Assembly (NCBI GenBank): GCA_965224275.1
Contig: CBDCYR010000012.1
Coordinates: 124,001 to 188,000 of the forward strand
Direction of reading: 5' to 3'
DNA: 64,000 nt
Source of the DNA: CAUZWH01 sp965224275
Lineage (GTDB): Bacteria; Pseudomonadota; Alphaproteobacteria; SHVV01
Made by a program: the position numbers and the translations under genes. Numbering within the stretch: the first letter of the stretch is position 1; every line of letters begins with the position of its first letter. Below are positions 56,997 to 64,000 of this stretch, piece by piece. Under the pieces are notes generated by a model. It saw only the letters and a program-made list of their open reading frames with translations, did no database searches and was not told the DNA's origin.

Positions 56997-58550
56997 ATGG
57001 CAAATCTAAAAGATCTCCTCAGCGACCTCGTTAAAAGGCGTGAGGTCGCGTTTCTCGGGGGCGGGGCTGACAAGACCGAGGCGCGTCACGCTAAAGGGCA
57101 GATGACCGCTCGTGAGCGTCTGCTCGAGATGTTTACGCTCAATACCTTCCAAGAAATGGGTATGCATGTCGAGCACGACACCCGCGACTTCGGCATGCAA
57201 GAACGCAAGCTACCTGGCGACGGCGTGGTAACAGGCATCGGTTACGTCGACGGCCGTCCGGTCGCATCGTTCAGCCAGGATTTTACGGTCGCCGGCGGGT
57301 CGCTCGGCAAAGTCCATGCCGACAAGATCTGTAACGTGATGGACTATGCCGGTCGGGCCGGGCTTCCAATCGTCGGATTTAACGATTCCGGCGGGGCCCG
57401 TATTCAGGAGGGAGTCGAATCCCTTTCGGGGTACGGCAAGGTCTTCCATCACAACATCATGATGTCAGGCGTGGTGCCGCAAATCGCGGTCATTGCCGGA
57501 CCGTGCGCCGGGGGTGCGGCTTATTCGCCGGCTCTGATGGATTTCATCATCATGACGCGTCACAACGCGCACATGTTCATCTGTGGTCCAGATGTCATCA
57601 AGGCCGTCACGGGCCAGGTGACGACGATGGATGAAATTGGTAGCGCGAGTGCGCATGCATCGATTAGCGGCAATATCCATTTCATTGCCGAAGACGATCA
57701 CCACGCCATTCAAATCGTGAAGCGTCTGTTGTCGTTCTTGCCGTCGAACAACGTCGTCGATCCGCCACACACGTCCCTCGAAGAACTTTCACTCGAGAAC
57801 GATGATGGAATGAACGGGCTGGTTCCAGAATCACCCAAGGATCCGATCGATACCCAGCAGGTAATCAAGCGACTGGTCGATGGCGAAGATTTCCTGGAGA
57901 TCCAGCCAGATTTTGCCAGGAACATCATCATTGGTTTCGCGCGAATTGGCGGCGTCGTCGTCGGCATTGTCGGCAATCAACCAAGTGTTAAAGCCGGCAC
58001 GCTCGATATTGATGCGTCGGATAAGGGCGCCCGCTTCATTCGATTTTGCAATTGCTTCAACATCCCGATCGTCACGTTGGTTGATGTGCCCGGGTTCCTC
58101 CCAGGCGTAACGCAGGAACTCGGCGGTATTATTCGCCACGGGGCAAAAATGCTTTTCGCTTATGGCGGAACGACGGTTCCCAAAGTGACGGTATTTATGC
58201 GCAAAGCCTATGGCGGCGCCTATCTGGCGATGTGTAGCCGCGATCTTGGTGCGGACTTGGCATTCGCCTGGCCGACTGCCGAAATTGCCGTAATGGGCGC
58301 CGATGGTGCGGTCAATATTCTTTATCGCCGTGAACTTGCGGCGGCCGAAGATCCGGACGCGCTGCGTGCTAAACTTTCCGCGGAGTATCGCGAAAAGTTC
58401 TCATCGCCCTACCTTTCGGCAAGTAAGGGGTTAATCACGGACATCATTGAGCCGGCGCGCACGCGGGCAGCGGTTGCACTCGGTTTACGCAGTCTGTTGT
58501 CGAAGCGCGAGAGCCGACCGCCGAAGAAACACGGTAACATCCCCCTCTAG
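56997..58550 (+). CDS. mmdA: biotin-dependent carboxyltransferase, methylmalonyl-CoA decarboxylase alpha type
   Basis: 517 residues of a PccB/MmdA carboxyltransferase with two crotonase-like halves. The N half has 'FNDSGGARIQEGVESLSGYG' and 'AGPCAGGAAYSPALMDFI'; the C half has 'VDVPGFLPGVTQELGGIIRH' and 'KAYGGAYLAMCSRDLGADL'. The enzyme moves a carboxyl group between biotin and an acyl-CoA. It is named as MmdA because the next three genes encode an OadG-like subunit, a biotin carrier and OadB, while no biotin carboxylase is present. With accC elsewhere it could instead be a propionyl-CoA carboxylase subunit, but that would leave oadB without a partner. Confidence 0.82.
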   Translation: MANLKDLLSDLVKRREVAFLGGGADKTEARHAKGQMTARERLLEMFTLNTFQEMGMHVEHDTRDFGMQERKLPGDGVVTGIGYVDGRPVASFSQDFTVAGGSLGKVHADKICNVMDYAGRAGLPIVGFNDSGGARIQEGVESLSGYGKVFHHNIMMSGVVPQIAVIAGPCAGGAAYSPALMDFIIMTRHNAHMFICGPDVIKAVTGQVTTMDEIGSASAHASISGNIHFIAEDDHHAIQIVKRLLSFLPSNNVVDPPHTSLEELSLENDDGMNGLVPESPKDPIDTQQVIKRLVDGEDFLEIQPDFARNIIIGFARIGGVVVGIVGNQPSVKAGTLDIDASDKGARFIRFCNCFNIPIVTLVDVPGFLPGVTQELGGIIRHGAKMLFAYGGTTVPKVTVFMRKAYGGAYLAMCSRDLGADLAFAWPTAEIAVMGADGAVNILYRRELAAAEDPDALRAKLSAEYREKFSSPYLSASKGLITDIIEPARTRAAVALGLRSLLSKRESRPPKKHGNIPL

Positions 58551-58565
58551 AGGCCAGCACGGGCA

Positions 58566-58958
58566 ATGGTTGAAAGTGCGATTCTGATCGTCTCCGGGTT
58601 TGCGACAGTGATGGTGGTATTGGCGCTCCTGTGGGCGGTATGCACTGGCGTTGGACTGAGCTTTCGACAAACCGCCAAGCGCCGCGCGGCACGCGAAGCA
58701 AGTCCGACGAAGTCGCCAGCCCCGCTCAGTGCAGTAGGCTCGAACTCAGTGCTCGCCGACGACCTGCCAGCGATAGTCGCAGCGGTCGGCGCTGCGATCG
58801 ACAAGCCATTTCGTATCGTGGATGTACTTGCTCCTGCGCACCGTACGCTCGGTTGGAATCAAGGGACGAGTTTCGTACATATGACGGGCCAGAGAATGCC
58901 ATGGGATCGGATTACTTTCGTCAACGATGGCAAGCGGCGCAGTATCAAATTTTGGTAG
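58566..58958 (+). CDS. OadG-like small membrane subunit of a sodium-pumping decarboxylase
   Basis: 130 residues. One N-terminal membrane helix ('AILIVSGFATVMVVLALLW') is followed by a basic segment and a soluble tail ending 'FVNDGKRRSIKFW'. This is the build of OadG/MmdD, which tethers the carboxyltransferase to the membrane pump. Sequence similarity is weak by eye and the call rests on topology and position, 15 bases after the carboxyltransferase and before the biotin carrier. Confidence 0.65.
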   Translation: MVESAILIVSGFATVMVVLALLWAVCTGVGLSFRQTAKRRAAREASPTKSPAPLSAVGSNSVLADDLPAIVAAVGAAIDKPFRIVDVLAPAHRTLGWNQGTSFVHMTGQRMPWDRITFVNDGKRRSIKFW

Positions 58959-58998
58959 GCCCACATGCAACATCACGACCGGAAAAATCAGCTACGCA

Positions 58999-59400
58999 AT
59001 GAAGAAGCTACGGATAACCATCGAAGATCGGGTGTACGACGTCACCGTCGAGGTTTTGGAAGACGATGGTGATTCGGCATCACCTCAACCGCTGCTGCCA
59101 TCTCCGGTGCCGCTTCAGCAGCCAACCGCAGCGCCAGCGCCGCCGTCGCCGGCCGCAGCGGTGGCCCCGCCGCCGCCAGCAGCGGGTGCCGGCAGTGTGG
59201 TAAGCCCATTGGCTGGAACGATCATTAGAATCGACGTCCAGGCCGGCCAGCATGTCAACGCCGGCGATAAGCTTGTCTGTCTCGAAGCGATGAAAATGAA
59301 TACCGAAATCGTCGCGCCAGGCGCTGGAGTTGTTCAGTCGGTCAACATCGATCTCGGTGCCTCCGTCCAGGAAGGCCAAGTCCTGTTGACGATCACCTGA
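58999..59400 (+). CDS. biotin carboxyl carrier protein of the decarboxylase
   Basis: 133 residues from ATG 58999 ('MKKLRITIEDRVYDVTVEV'). A flexible Pro/Ala linker (about residues 35-75) leads to a biotinyl domain with the modified lysine in 'CLEAMKMNTEIVAPGAG' and 'VSPLAGTIIRIDVQAGQHV'. It carries carboxyl-biotin from the carboxyltransferase to OadB. Matches MmdC/OadA-C type carriers. A longer frame from 58927 exists, but the family start fits 58999. Confidence 0.9.
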   Translation: MKKLRITIEDRVYDVTVEVLEDDGDSASPQPLLPSPVPLQQPTAAPAPPSPAAAVAPPPPAAGAGSVVSPLAGTIIRIDVQAGQHVNAGDKLVCLEAMKMNTEIVAPGAGVVQSVNIDLGASVQEGQVLLTIT

Positions 59401-59409
59401 GAGCACGTC

Positions 59410-60546
59410 GTGGAGTATATCGGCGACCTCTTTGAGCTCACAGGCTTTGCACGTGTTACGTGGCAGATGGCGGTCATGTGGGCCGTCGTTATTGGCCTGT
59501 TTTATCTTGCGGTCTACCGAGGCTTCGAGCCCCTTCTGCTGATACCCATCGGCTTTGGCGCACTCCTCGCCAACCTTCCCACCGAGGGCCTCGTCAACGC
59601 ACCGGTCGGAGATCACCCCGGCGGCCTGTTCTATTACATCTCGCAGGGGATCACGCTCGAGATCTTTCCACCGCTGATTTTTCTCGGGGTTGGCGCCTTA
59701 ACCGATTTCGGTCCGCTGATTGCCAATCCACGAACGCTGTTATTAGGCGCAGCGGCCCAATTCGGCGTTTTCGCGACGTTTTTTGGTGCACTGTTCTTAG
59801 GATTCACCGAGCAGCAGGCCGGGGCGATCGGCATTATCGGCGGTGCCGACGGACCCACATCTATTTTCCTCGCCAACAAGCTCGCGCCGGAGCTATTGGC
59901 ACCGATTGCGGTCTCCGCCTACAGCTATATGGCGCTTGTGCCATTGCTGCAGCCGCCGATCATGCGAGCCTTAACAACCCGCAAGGAACGCGCGATACGG
60001 ATGCGGTCGATGCGCGAGGTCTCTAAGCTTGAGAAGCTGATTTTCGCGATCGTCGTCACCGTCCTCTGTATTTTGCTGGTTCCTGCCGCAACGGCCCTGA
60101 TCGGGATGCTGATGTTTGGGAATTTGCTGCGAGAGTGCGGCGTGACCGAACGCCTGTCCAAGGCCGCGCAGAACGAGATTATCAACGTTGTCACCATTTT
60201 TCTCGGCACCAGCGTCGGGATTACGATGACCGGCGAACGCTTCTTGCAGGCCGAAACGCTCAAAATTCTTGGCCTTGGCGTGGTCGCTTTTGGGGTCGCA
60301 ACAGCCGCTGGCGTATTGATGGCGAAGGTGATGAACCTGTTCAGTCGCAAAAACCCGATCAATCCGTTGATCGGTTCAGCCGGCGTGTCGGCCGTACCAA
60401 TGGCGGCGCGCGTGAGCCAGGTCGAAGGGCAACGTGCAGATCCCGGCAATTTCCTACTGATGCACGCGATGGGCCCCAACGTAGCCGGTGTCATTGGCAC
60501 GGCCGTCGTCGCGGGTTTCCTTATCGCGAAGTTGGGTGGCGGTTGA
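59410..60546 (+). CDS. sodium-translocating decarboxylase beta subunit (OadB/MmdB)
   Basis: 378 residues from GTG 59410, a polytopic inner-membrane protein. It decarboxylates carboxy-biotin and pumps sodium outward. The conserved re-entrant region 'GIIGGADGPTSIFLANKLAP' holds the essential aspartate (D203 in Klebsiella OadB), and 'NPLIGSAGVSAVPMAARVSQ' carries the asparagine and serine of the second ion site (N373, S382 in Klebsiella). All key residues are kept, so the pump is probably active. Confidence 0.93.
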   Translation: MEYIGDLFELTGFARVTWQMAVMWAVVIGLFYLAVYRGFEPLLLIPIGFGALLANLPTEGLVNAPVGDHPGGLFYYISQGITLEIFPPLIFLGVGALTDFGPLIANPRTLLLGAAAQFGVFATFFGALFLGFTEQQAGAIGIIGGADGPTSIFLANKLAPELLAPIAVSAYSYMALVPLLQPPIMRALTTRKERAIRMRSMREVSKLEKLIFAIVVTVLCILLVPAATALIGMLMFGNLLRECGVTERLSKAAQNEIINVVTIFLGTSVGITMTGERFLQAETLKILGLGVVAFGVATAAGVLMAKVMNLFSRKNPINPLIGSAGVSAVPMAARVSQVEGQRADPGNFLLMHAMGPNVAGVIGTAVVAGFLIAKLGGG

Positions 60547-60558
60547 CAAGTTCCTGCA

Positions 60559-60864
60559 ATGTCGGAAGACACGACCTCCATTTCGGTTCGAGTTCACATA
60601 TCGGGCCGTGTACAGGGGGTATGGTTTCGGGGGTGGACCGCCGAGCAAGCTGAGAGCCTTGGGCTGGACGGGTGGGTTCGTAATCGCACCGACGGGACCG
60701 TCGAAGCAATGTTTGCGGGGCCAAAAGCCATCGTCGAGCAAATAATCGCGGCTTGTCACGATGGACCAAGGGCGGCGCGGGTAGACAAAGTTACGGTTGA
60801 GATGACACCGAGGCCTGCCGACACTGCCGCAGGGGCCGGATTTCGTACACTGCCGACCGTTTGA
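60559..60864 (+). CDS. acylphosphatase
   Basis: 101 residues with the family signatures 'RVHISGRVQGVWFRGWTAEQ', which contains the phosphate-binding arginine, and 'GLDGWVRNRTDGTVEAMFAG' with the catalytic asparagine. It hydrolyses acyl phosphates. It is 12 bases after oadB and so may be cotranscribed; any link to the decarboxylase is only by position. It is convergent with lipB. Confidence 0.93.
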   Translation: MSEDTTSISVRVHISGRVQGVWFRGWTAEQAESLGLDGWVRNRTDGTVEAMFAGPKAIVEQIIAACHDGPRAARVDKVTVEMTPRPADTAAGAGFRTLPTV

Positions 60865-60887
60865 TTATGAGCCGCTGCGGGTAGAGT

Positions 60888-61535
60888 TCAGGAATCCGGT
60901 CCAAAGACGACTTTGAATGTGTCCACAAGAGCGGCATCGACGTCATCCATCGTCGCGGTAATACCGAGGTCGACCAATGAGGTCACGCCGTGCTCCGATA
61001 TTCCGCATGGAACGATTCCGGCGTAATGGTCGAGATCGGGTTCGAGGTTGAGCGAAATCCCGTGATAGGTGATCCAGTGGCGAACTCGAACGCCAACCGC
61101 GGCAATTTTCGCCTCTTTACCTGGCCCCATATCGATCCAGATGCCGATCCGACCTGGCCGGCGCTCACCAACCACATTGAACTGGCTTAGCGCTTCGATG
61201 ATCCACTGCTCGAGGTTGCGCACAAATGCCCGCACGTCGCGTTGGCGGGTTCGCAGATCCAGCATCACGTACGCGATGCGCTGACCAGGGCCGTGGTAGG
61301 TAAATTGGCCACCGCGCCCGGTCGTGTAAACCGGCAATTCATTGGGATCTAACAGATCATCCGGCTTCGCGCTGGTTCCGGCGGTATAAAGCGGCGGGTG
61401 TTCGGTCAGCCACACCAATTCGCGCGCCGTGCCTTCCCGAATTGCCGCGACCCGCGACTCCATAAAGGCAACCGCCGGTTCGTAATCGACCGGATCGTCG
61501 CTGGTCTTCCAATCCGGCAGAGCAGTCGTTAACAT
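60888..61535 (-). CDS. lipB: lipoyl(octanoyl) transferase LipB
   Basis: 215 residues from ATG 61535 ('MLTTALPDWKTSDDPVDYEP'); the frame opens to 61646, but the extra part overlaps fliN and is not LipB-like. The enzyme moves octanoate from acyl carrier protein to lipoyl domains. Key segments are 'LTEHPPLYTAGTSAKPDDLL', 'GRGGQFTYHGPGQRIAYVM' and 'GIVPCGISEHGVTSL' with the catalytic cysteine, plus the lysine in 'GKEAKIAAVGVRVRHW'. Confidence 0.93.
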   Translation of the reverse strand: MLTTALPDWKTSDDPVDYEPAVAFMESRVAAIREGTARELVWLTEHPPLYTAGTSAKPDDLLDPNELPVYTTGRGGQFTYHGPGQRIAYVMLDLRTRQRDVRAFVRNLEQWIIEALSQFNVVGERRPGRIGIWIDMGPGKEAKIAAVGVRVRHWITYHGISLNLEPDLDHYAGIVPCGISEHGVTSLVDLGITATMDDVDAALVDTFKVVFGPDS

Positions 61536-61616
61536 CGTTTTGTAAGGCCTTCTACGAGCGGCTTGTTTACGATTTGGTAATGCAGCCGTGGCACTAATGG
61601 AGCAAAGGAATCGTCC

Positions 61617-61853
61617 GTGAAAGCTATAGACAACGTCAACGTCCAATTATCGGTCGTTCTGGGCAAGGCCGTGATGCCAATTCACCAATTGCTCAAGATG
61701 GGTCGGGGCGCCGTTATCGAACTCGACGCGACGGTTCACGATCCAGCAACCTTGTACGCCAACAATCGCCTGATCGCTAAGGGTGAGGTTATGGTTGTCG
61801 ACGACCATATCGCCGTGTCGATCACCGATACAGTCGGCTCATTCGAAGAATAA
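61617..61853 (+). CDS. fliN: FliN-type SpoA-domain protein (flagellar motor switch)
   Basis: 78 residues from GTG 61617. The whole length is one SpoA domain: 'VQLSVVLGKAVMPIHQLLKM', 'GRGAVIELDATVHDPATLYA' and 'GEVMVVDDHIAVSITD'. FliN forms the bottom of the flagellar C-ring; the short form without the N-terminal extension is normal for many bacteria. It stands alone: no other flagellar gene is in the window. It is divergent from lipB with 81 bases between starts, and a terminator follows. Confidence 0.85.
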   Translation: MKAIDNVNVQLSVVLGKAVMPIHQLLKMGRGAVIELDATVHDPATLYANNRLIAKGEVMVVDDHIAVSITDTVGSFEE

Positions 61854-61874
61854 CGCGCTCTAACTCCAGTCGCC

Positions 61875-61904
61875 AAGGGCCCCGCATGGGGCCTTTCGTG
61901 TTTG
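61875..61904 (+). terminator. intrinsic terminator after fliN
   Basis: AAGGGCCCC (61875-61883) and GGGGCCTTT (61888-61896) form a 9-bp stem with loop GCAT, followed by CGTGTTTG. It lies 21 bases after the fliN stop. Confidence 0.7.
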
Positions 61905-61922
61905 TGTCAGACGCTTCGGACC

Positions 61923-61951
61923 TTGCGACGCGGTTCGGTATTTGATATCTC
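61923..61951 (+). promoter_or_regulatory. sigma-70-type promoter of tRNA-Leu
   Basis: TTGCGA at 61923-61928 and TATCTC at 61946-61951, spaced 17 bases; the -10 element ends 11 bases before the tRNA gene. Confidence 0.5.
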
Positions 61952-61962
61952 GCTTAGAACAA

Positions 61963-62050
61963 GCGGTCGTGGCGGAACTGGTAGACGCGCAGCGTTGAGG
62001 TCGCTGTGGGATAATATCCCGTGGAAGTTCGAGTCTTCTCGACCGCACCA
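61963..62050 (+). tRNA. tRNA-Leu (anticodon GAG)
   Basis: A long-variable-arm tRNA: acceptor GCGGTCG/CGACCGC, D arm 'GTGGCGGAACTGGTAGACGC', anticodon stem-loop CAGCGTTGAGGTCGCTG with GAG, variable arm 'TGGGATAATATCCCGT', and encoded CCA at 62048-62050. Confidence 0.95.
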
Positions 62051-62058
62051 TTTTATTT

Positions 62059-62103
62059 CGAAGAGCTCGTTGACTCGCTGGAGTTGCGGGCTCTTCGGTT
62101 TTC
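62059..62103 (+). terminator. intrinsic terminator of tRNA-Leu
   Basis: CGAAGAGC (62059-62066) pairs with GCTCTTCG (62090-62097), followed by GTTTTC. The loop is large and may hold further pairing. Confidence 0.65.
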
Positions 62104-62200
62104 GGGCTGGTTATCCGGAGCCGATGTCGCTTTGGCGGGCGGCCGAAATCAGATAAGACAACTCGGTCGCGGCTTGACCGCCGGTCGGCTCATACATGGT

Positions 62201-62495
62201 TCTAGTGGATGGAATCCAACATGTGGTACCCCTACGATCGTGTATCCCGGTAGCTCGGCAGGAGGAAGCCCGCAGGCGATGCCCCAAGGGACCGTTGGGC
62301 ATCGTCGAGGGGTTTCGACGCAGCGGAGGACCGGGATAGGCGACCCACCGGGCGGCTTGCCGAGCTCGCCGGCCGCGTTACGCAAAGCTTCCGATGCCCA
62401 ACGGTCGCATGGGGCATCGCCACGCTTCGCGCGCCTAACCGGCGAACTCGGCAAACCGTCGTCTGGCTACCATATGTTGGATTTCATCCACTAGG
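62201..62495. repeat. foldback (MITE-like) element with nested inverted repeats
   Basis: The 30 bases at 62201-62230 and 62466-62495 are inverted copies with about 26 matches (shared core ATGTTGGATT and CATCCACTAG). Inside, 62275-62304 and 62392-62421 are a second inverted pair with about 27 of 30 matches (shared CGATGCCCAACGGTC and GGGGCATCGCC). The whole 295 bases can fold back on itself. No transposase is encoded; an open frame across it has no protein-like composition. The right end stops 7 bases before the mgtE start, so the AGGAA used to initiate mgtE comes from the element edge. No clear target duplication was found. Between the tRNA-Leu terminator and this element I see nothing else. 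Confidence 0.8.
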
Positions 62496-62502
62496 AACTC
62501 AA

Positions 62503-63894
62503 ATGTCGAGCGTCGAACCACCGTCGATAAATGATGTGGCTGCGCCCGCGGCCGGCTATCGGCATTCGCGCGAATTCGTTCTTGATATCCTTGGCGCGGC
62601 GGAAATTGATAACAAAGGGCGCGTCCGCGAGCTCATAGAACCGCTCCACGTCGCTGATATCGCAGATCTGATTGATCAGGTCACGCCTGAGCAGCGTCAA
62701 GTCGTGCTCGGGTGCTTACCAGCTGCGATCGTTCCCGAGATTCTCACTGAACTCGACGAATCCGTTCGCGACGAGGTCCTGCACGTTCTTGCGCCGCAGG
62801 AGGTCGCCGAGGCCGTTGCCGAGCTCGATACCGACGATGCGATCGACCTCCTGGAAGATCTCAACGCGGACCAACAGCGCGAGGTCTTGGCCGCGGTCCC
62901 GGTTGAAGAAAGAGCAGCGGTCGAGGAAGGGCTGGGCTATGCCGAGGATTCAGCCGGTCGGCTTATGCAGCGCGATTTCGTCGCCGTACCGCAATACTGG
63001 AACGTCGGTCAAATTATCGATTATCTCCGCGACGCCGACGACCTGCCTGACGAGTTTTTCGAAATCTTCGTGGTCGACCCCGGCCATCATCCAGTCGGTA
63101 CGGTGCCGCTGAGTCGGGCTATGCGTTCCCAGCGTCCTGTGCTGGTTGCTGACATCATGGATGATCAGCCCAAGATCATCCCGGTCGATACCGACCAAGA
63201 AGACGTCGCGCATGTTTTCAGTCAATACGACTTGGCGTCGGCACCCGTCATTGACGCCGCCCGGCGCATTGTTGGGGTTATCATGGTTGACGACGTCGTG
63301 GACGTTATCAACGAGGAAAACGAGGAAGATCTTATGCGGCTGGGCGGTGTCCAGCAGGATGACTTTTATACCTCGGTCGTCCGCACAACGCGCACGCGCT
63401 TTTCGTGGCTTGCGATCAACCTCATAACCGCTATCGCCGCCTCGAGTGTGATCGCCCTGTTTGATGCGACGATTGAGGAAATCGTGGCTCTGGCTGTTTT
63501 AATGCCGATTGTTGCGTCGATGGGAGGTAATGCCGGTACGCAAACGCTCACCGTCGCCGTGCGCGCCCTGGCAACCCGCGAACTCACGCCGACCAACACG
63601 CTTCGCCTGATCAATAAAGAAGCGCTTGTTGGTGTACTGAACGGCATTCTCTTTGCTGTCTTGATCGGCTTCGTTGCCACACTTTGGTTTGGTAACCCGC
63701 CGCTTGGCCTGGTACTCGCGGCTGCCATGGTGATTAACCTCGTCGTCGCTGGGTTGTGCGGAATCCTGATCCCGCTTGGTCTTGATCGAGCCGGGGTCGA
63801 CCCAGCTCTGGCGGCAACCGTATTTCTCACAACGATTACAGATGTCGTAGGTTTTTTTGCGTTTCTCGGGCTTGCGGCGTGGTTGCTGCTCTAG
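62503..63894 (+). CDS. mgtE: magnesium transporter MgtE
   Basis: 463 residues. A superhelical N domain ('LHVADIADLIDQVTPEQRQ') is followed by two CBS domains (about residues 145-265: 'VPQYWNVGQIIDYLRDADDL', 'IMDDQPKIIPVDTDQEDVAH'), then a plug helix and five membrane helices. The pore signature is 'PIVASMGGNAGTQTLTVAVR' with 'DPALAATVFLTTITDVVGFF'. The cytosolic domains sense magnesium and close the channel. The start, ATG 62503, has a weak AGGAA 5 bases upstream. It lies directly beside a foldback element, which may have replaced the native promoter. Confidence 0.95.
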   Translation: MSSVEPPSINDVAAPAAGYRHSREFVLDILGAAEIDNKGRVRELIEPLHVADIADLIDQVTPEQRQVVLGCLPAAIVPEILTELDESVRDEVLHVLAPQEVAEAVAELDTDDAIDLLEDLNADQQREVLAAVPVEERAAVEEGLGYAEDSAGRLMQRDFVAVPQYWNVGQIIDYLRDADDLPDEFFEIFVVDPGHHPVGTVPLSRAMRSQRPVLVADIMDDQPKIIPVDTDQEDVAHVFSQYDLASAPVIDAARRIVGVIMVDDVVDVINEENEEDLMRLGGVQQDDFYTSVVRTTRTRFSWLAINLITAIAASSVIALFDATIEEIVALAVLMPIVASMGGNAGTQTLTVAVRALATRELTPTNTLRLINKEALVGVLNGILFAVLIGFVATLWFGNPPLGLVLAAAMVINLVVAGLCGILIPLGLDRAGVDPALAATVFLTTITDVVGFFAFLGLAAWLLL

Positions 63895-63903
63895 GAGGCT
63901 TTA

Positions 63904-64000
63904 ATGAGTGATCTCGCGCTCTTTAGTGCTGACGATGCGAATCGGATCGGCGAAGGACACTTACCCGGCTTGATCGGCCTTGATTTCAAAGAGATCGAAC
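63904..64000 (+). CDS. PaaI-type hotdog thioesterase, N-terminal start only
   Basis: The window ends after 32 codons. The start 'MSDLALFSADDANRIGEG' then 'LPGLIGLDFKEIE' resembles the opening of PaaI-like acyl-CoA thioesterases. AGGAGG lies 5 bases before the ATG, and the gene starts 9 bases after mgtE, so they are probably cotranscribed. The catalytic residues lie outside the window. Confidence 0.6.
   Translation, partial: MSDLALFSADDANRIGEGHLPGLIGLDFKEIE

Noticed and set aside
62021..62494. A 157-codon open frame after tRNA-Leu
   Set aside because: It begins inside the tRNA and runs over the terminator and foldback element; composition is Gly/Ser/Arg-rich with no family resemblance.

Overview
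The window reads as a chromosomal segment of an alphaproteobacterium, probably of the Rhodospirillales or a neighbouring order. The evidence is the fused run of ribosomal-protein operons ending secY-adk-rpsM-rpsK-rpoA-rplQ, followed by htrA-like, rarA, rluC, a HAD phosphatase and ATP12, an F1-ATPase assembly chaperone confined to alphaproteobacteria and mitochondria. No taxonomic search was possible, so the assignment rests on gene content and order.

Bases 1-5824 hold the end of a class III cyclase with an in-frame stop, a small unknown gene, a PqqC/haem-oxygenase-like oxidase, a FixJ-type response regulator and its partner histidine kinase. The kinase carries a tandem array of near-repeat PAS domains. 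It is broken twice: by a 10-base insertion and by an IS5-family element.

Bases 5825-15228 are mobile DNA. An IS5 remnant abuts an IS256-family element, which is itself split by an intact IS21-family element (istA/istB) with a 6-bp target duplication. Beyond it lies a decayed phage-satellite-like or island module on the minus strand: an AlpA-type regulator, small unknown proteins, a CHC2/TOPRIM primase-helicase interrupted by a second, intact IS5 copy, and a truncated small gene. It ends close to a tRNA-Thr gene, but no integrase was found.

Bases 15229-19159 carry tRNA-Thr, a TauD-type dioxygenase, a DUF1330 protein, a frameshifted FixJ-like regulator remnant, an MFS transporter and the rRNA methyltransferase rlmB.

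Bases 19251-51531 are the translation/transcription core: tRNA-Tyr, tRNA-Gly, tuf, tRNA-Trp, secE, nusG, rplKAJL, rpoBC, then the str, S10, spc and alpha operons with a second, identical tuf. Promoters, leaders and terminators can be placed at several junctions.

Bases 51603-64000 hold a periplasmic HtrA-like protease, rarA, rluC, a HAD phosphatase and ATP12. Next is a four-gene cluster (carboxyltransferase, OadG-like, biotin carrier, OadB) that matches a sodium-pumping methylmalonyl-CoA-type decarboxylase. It is followed by acylphosphatase, lipB, an isolated fliN-like gene, tRNA-Leu, a roughly 300-bp foldback (MITE-like) element, mgtE, and the start of a PaaI-type thioesterase.
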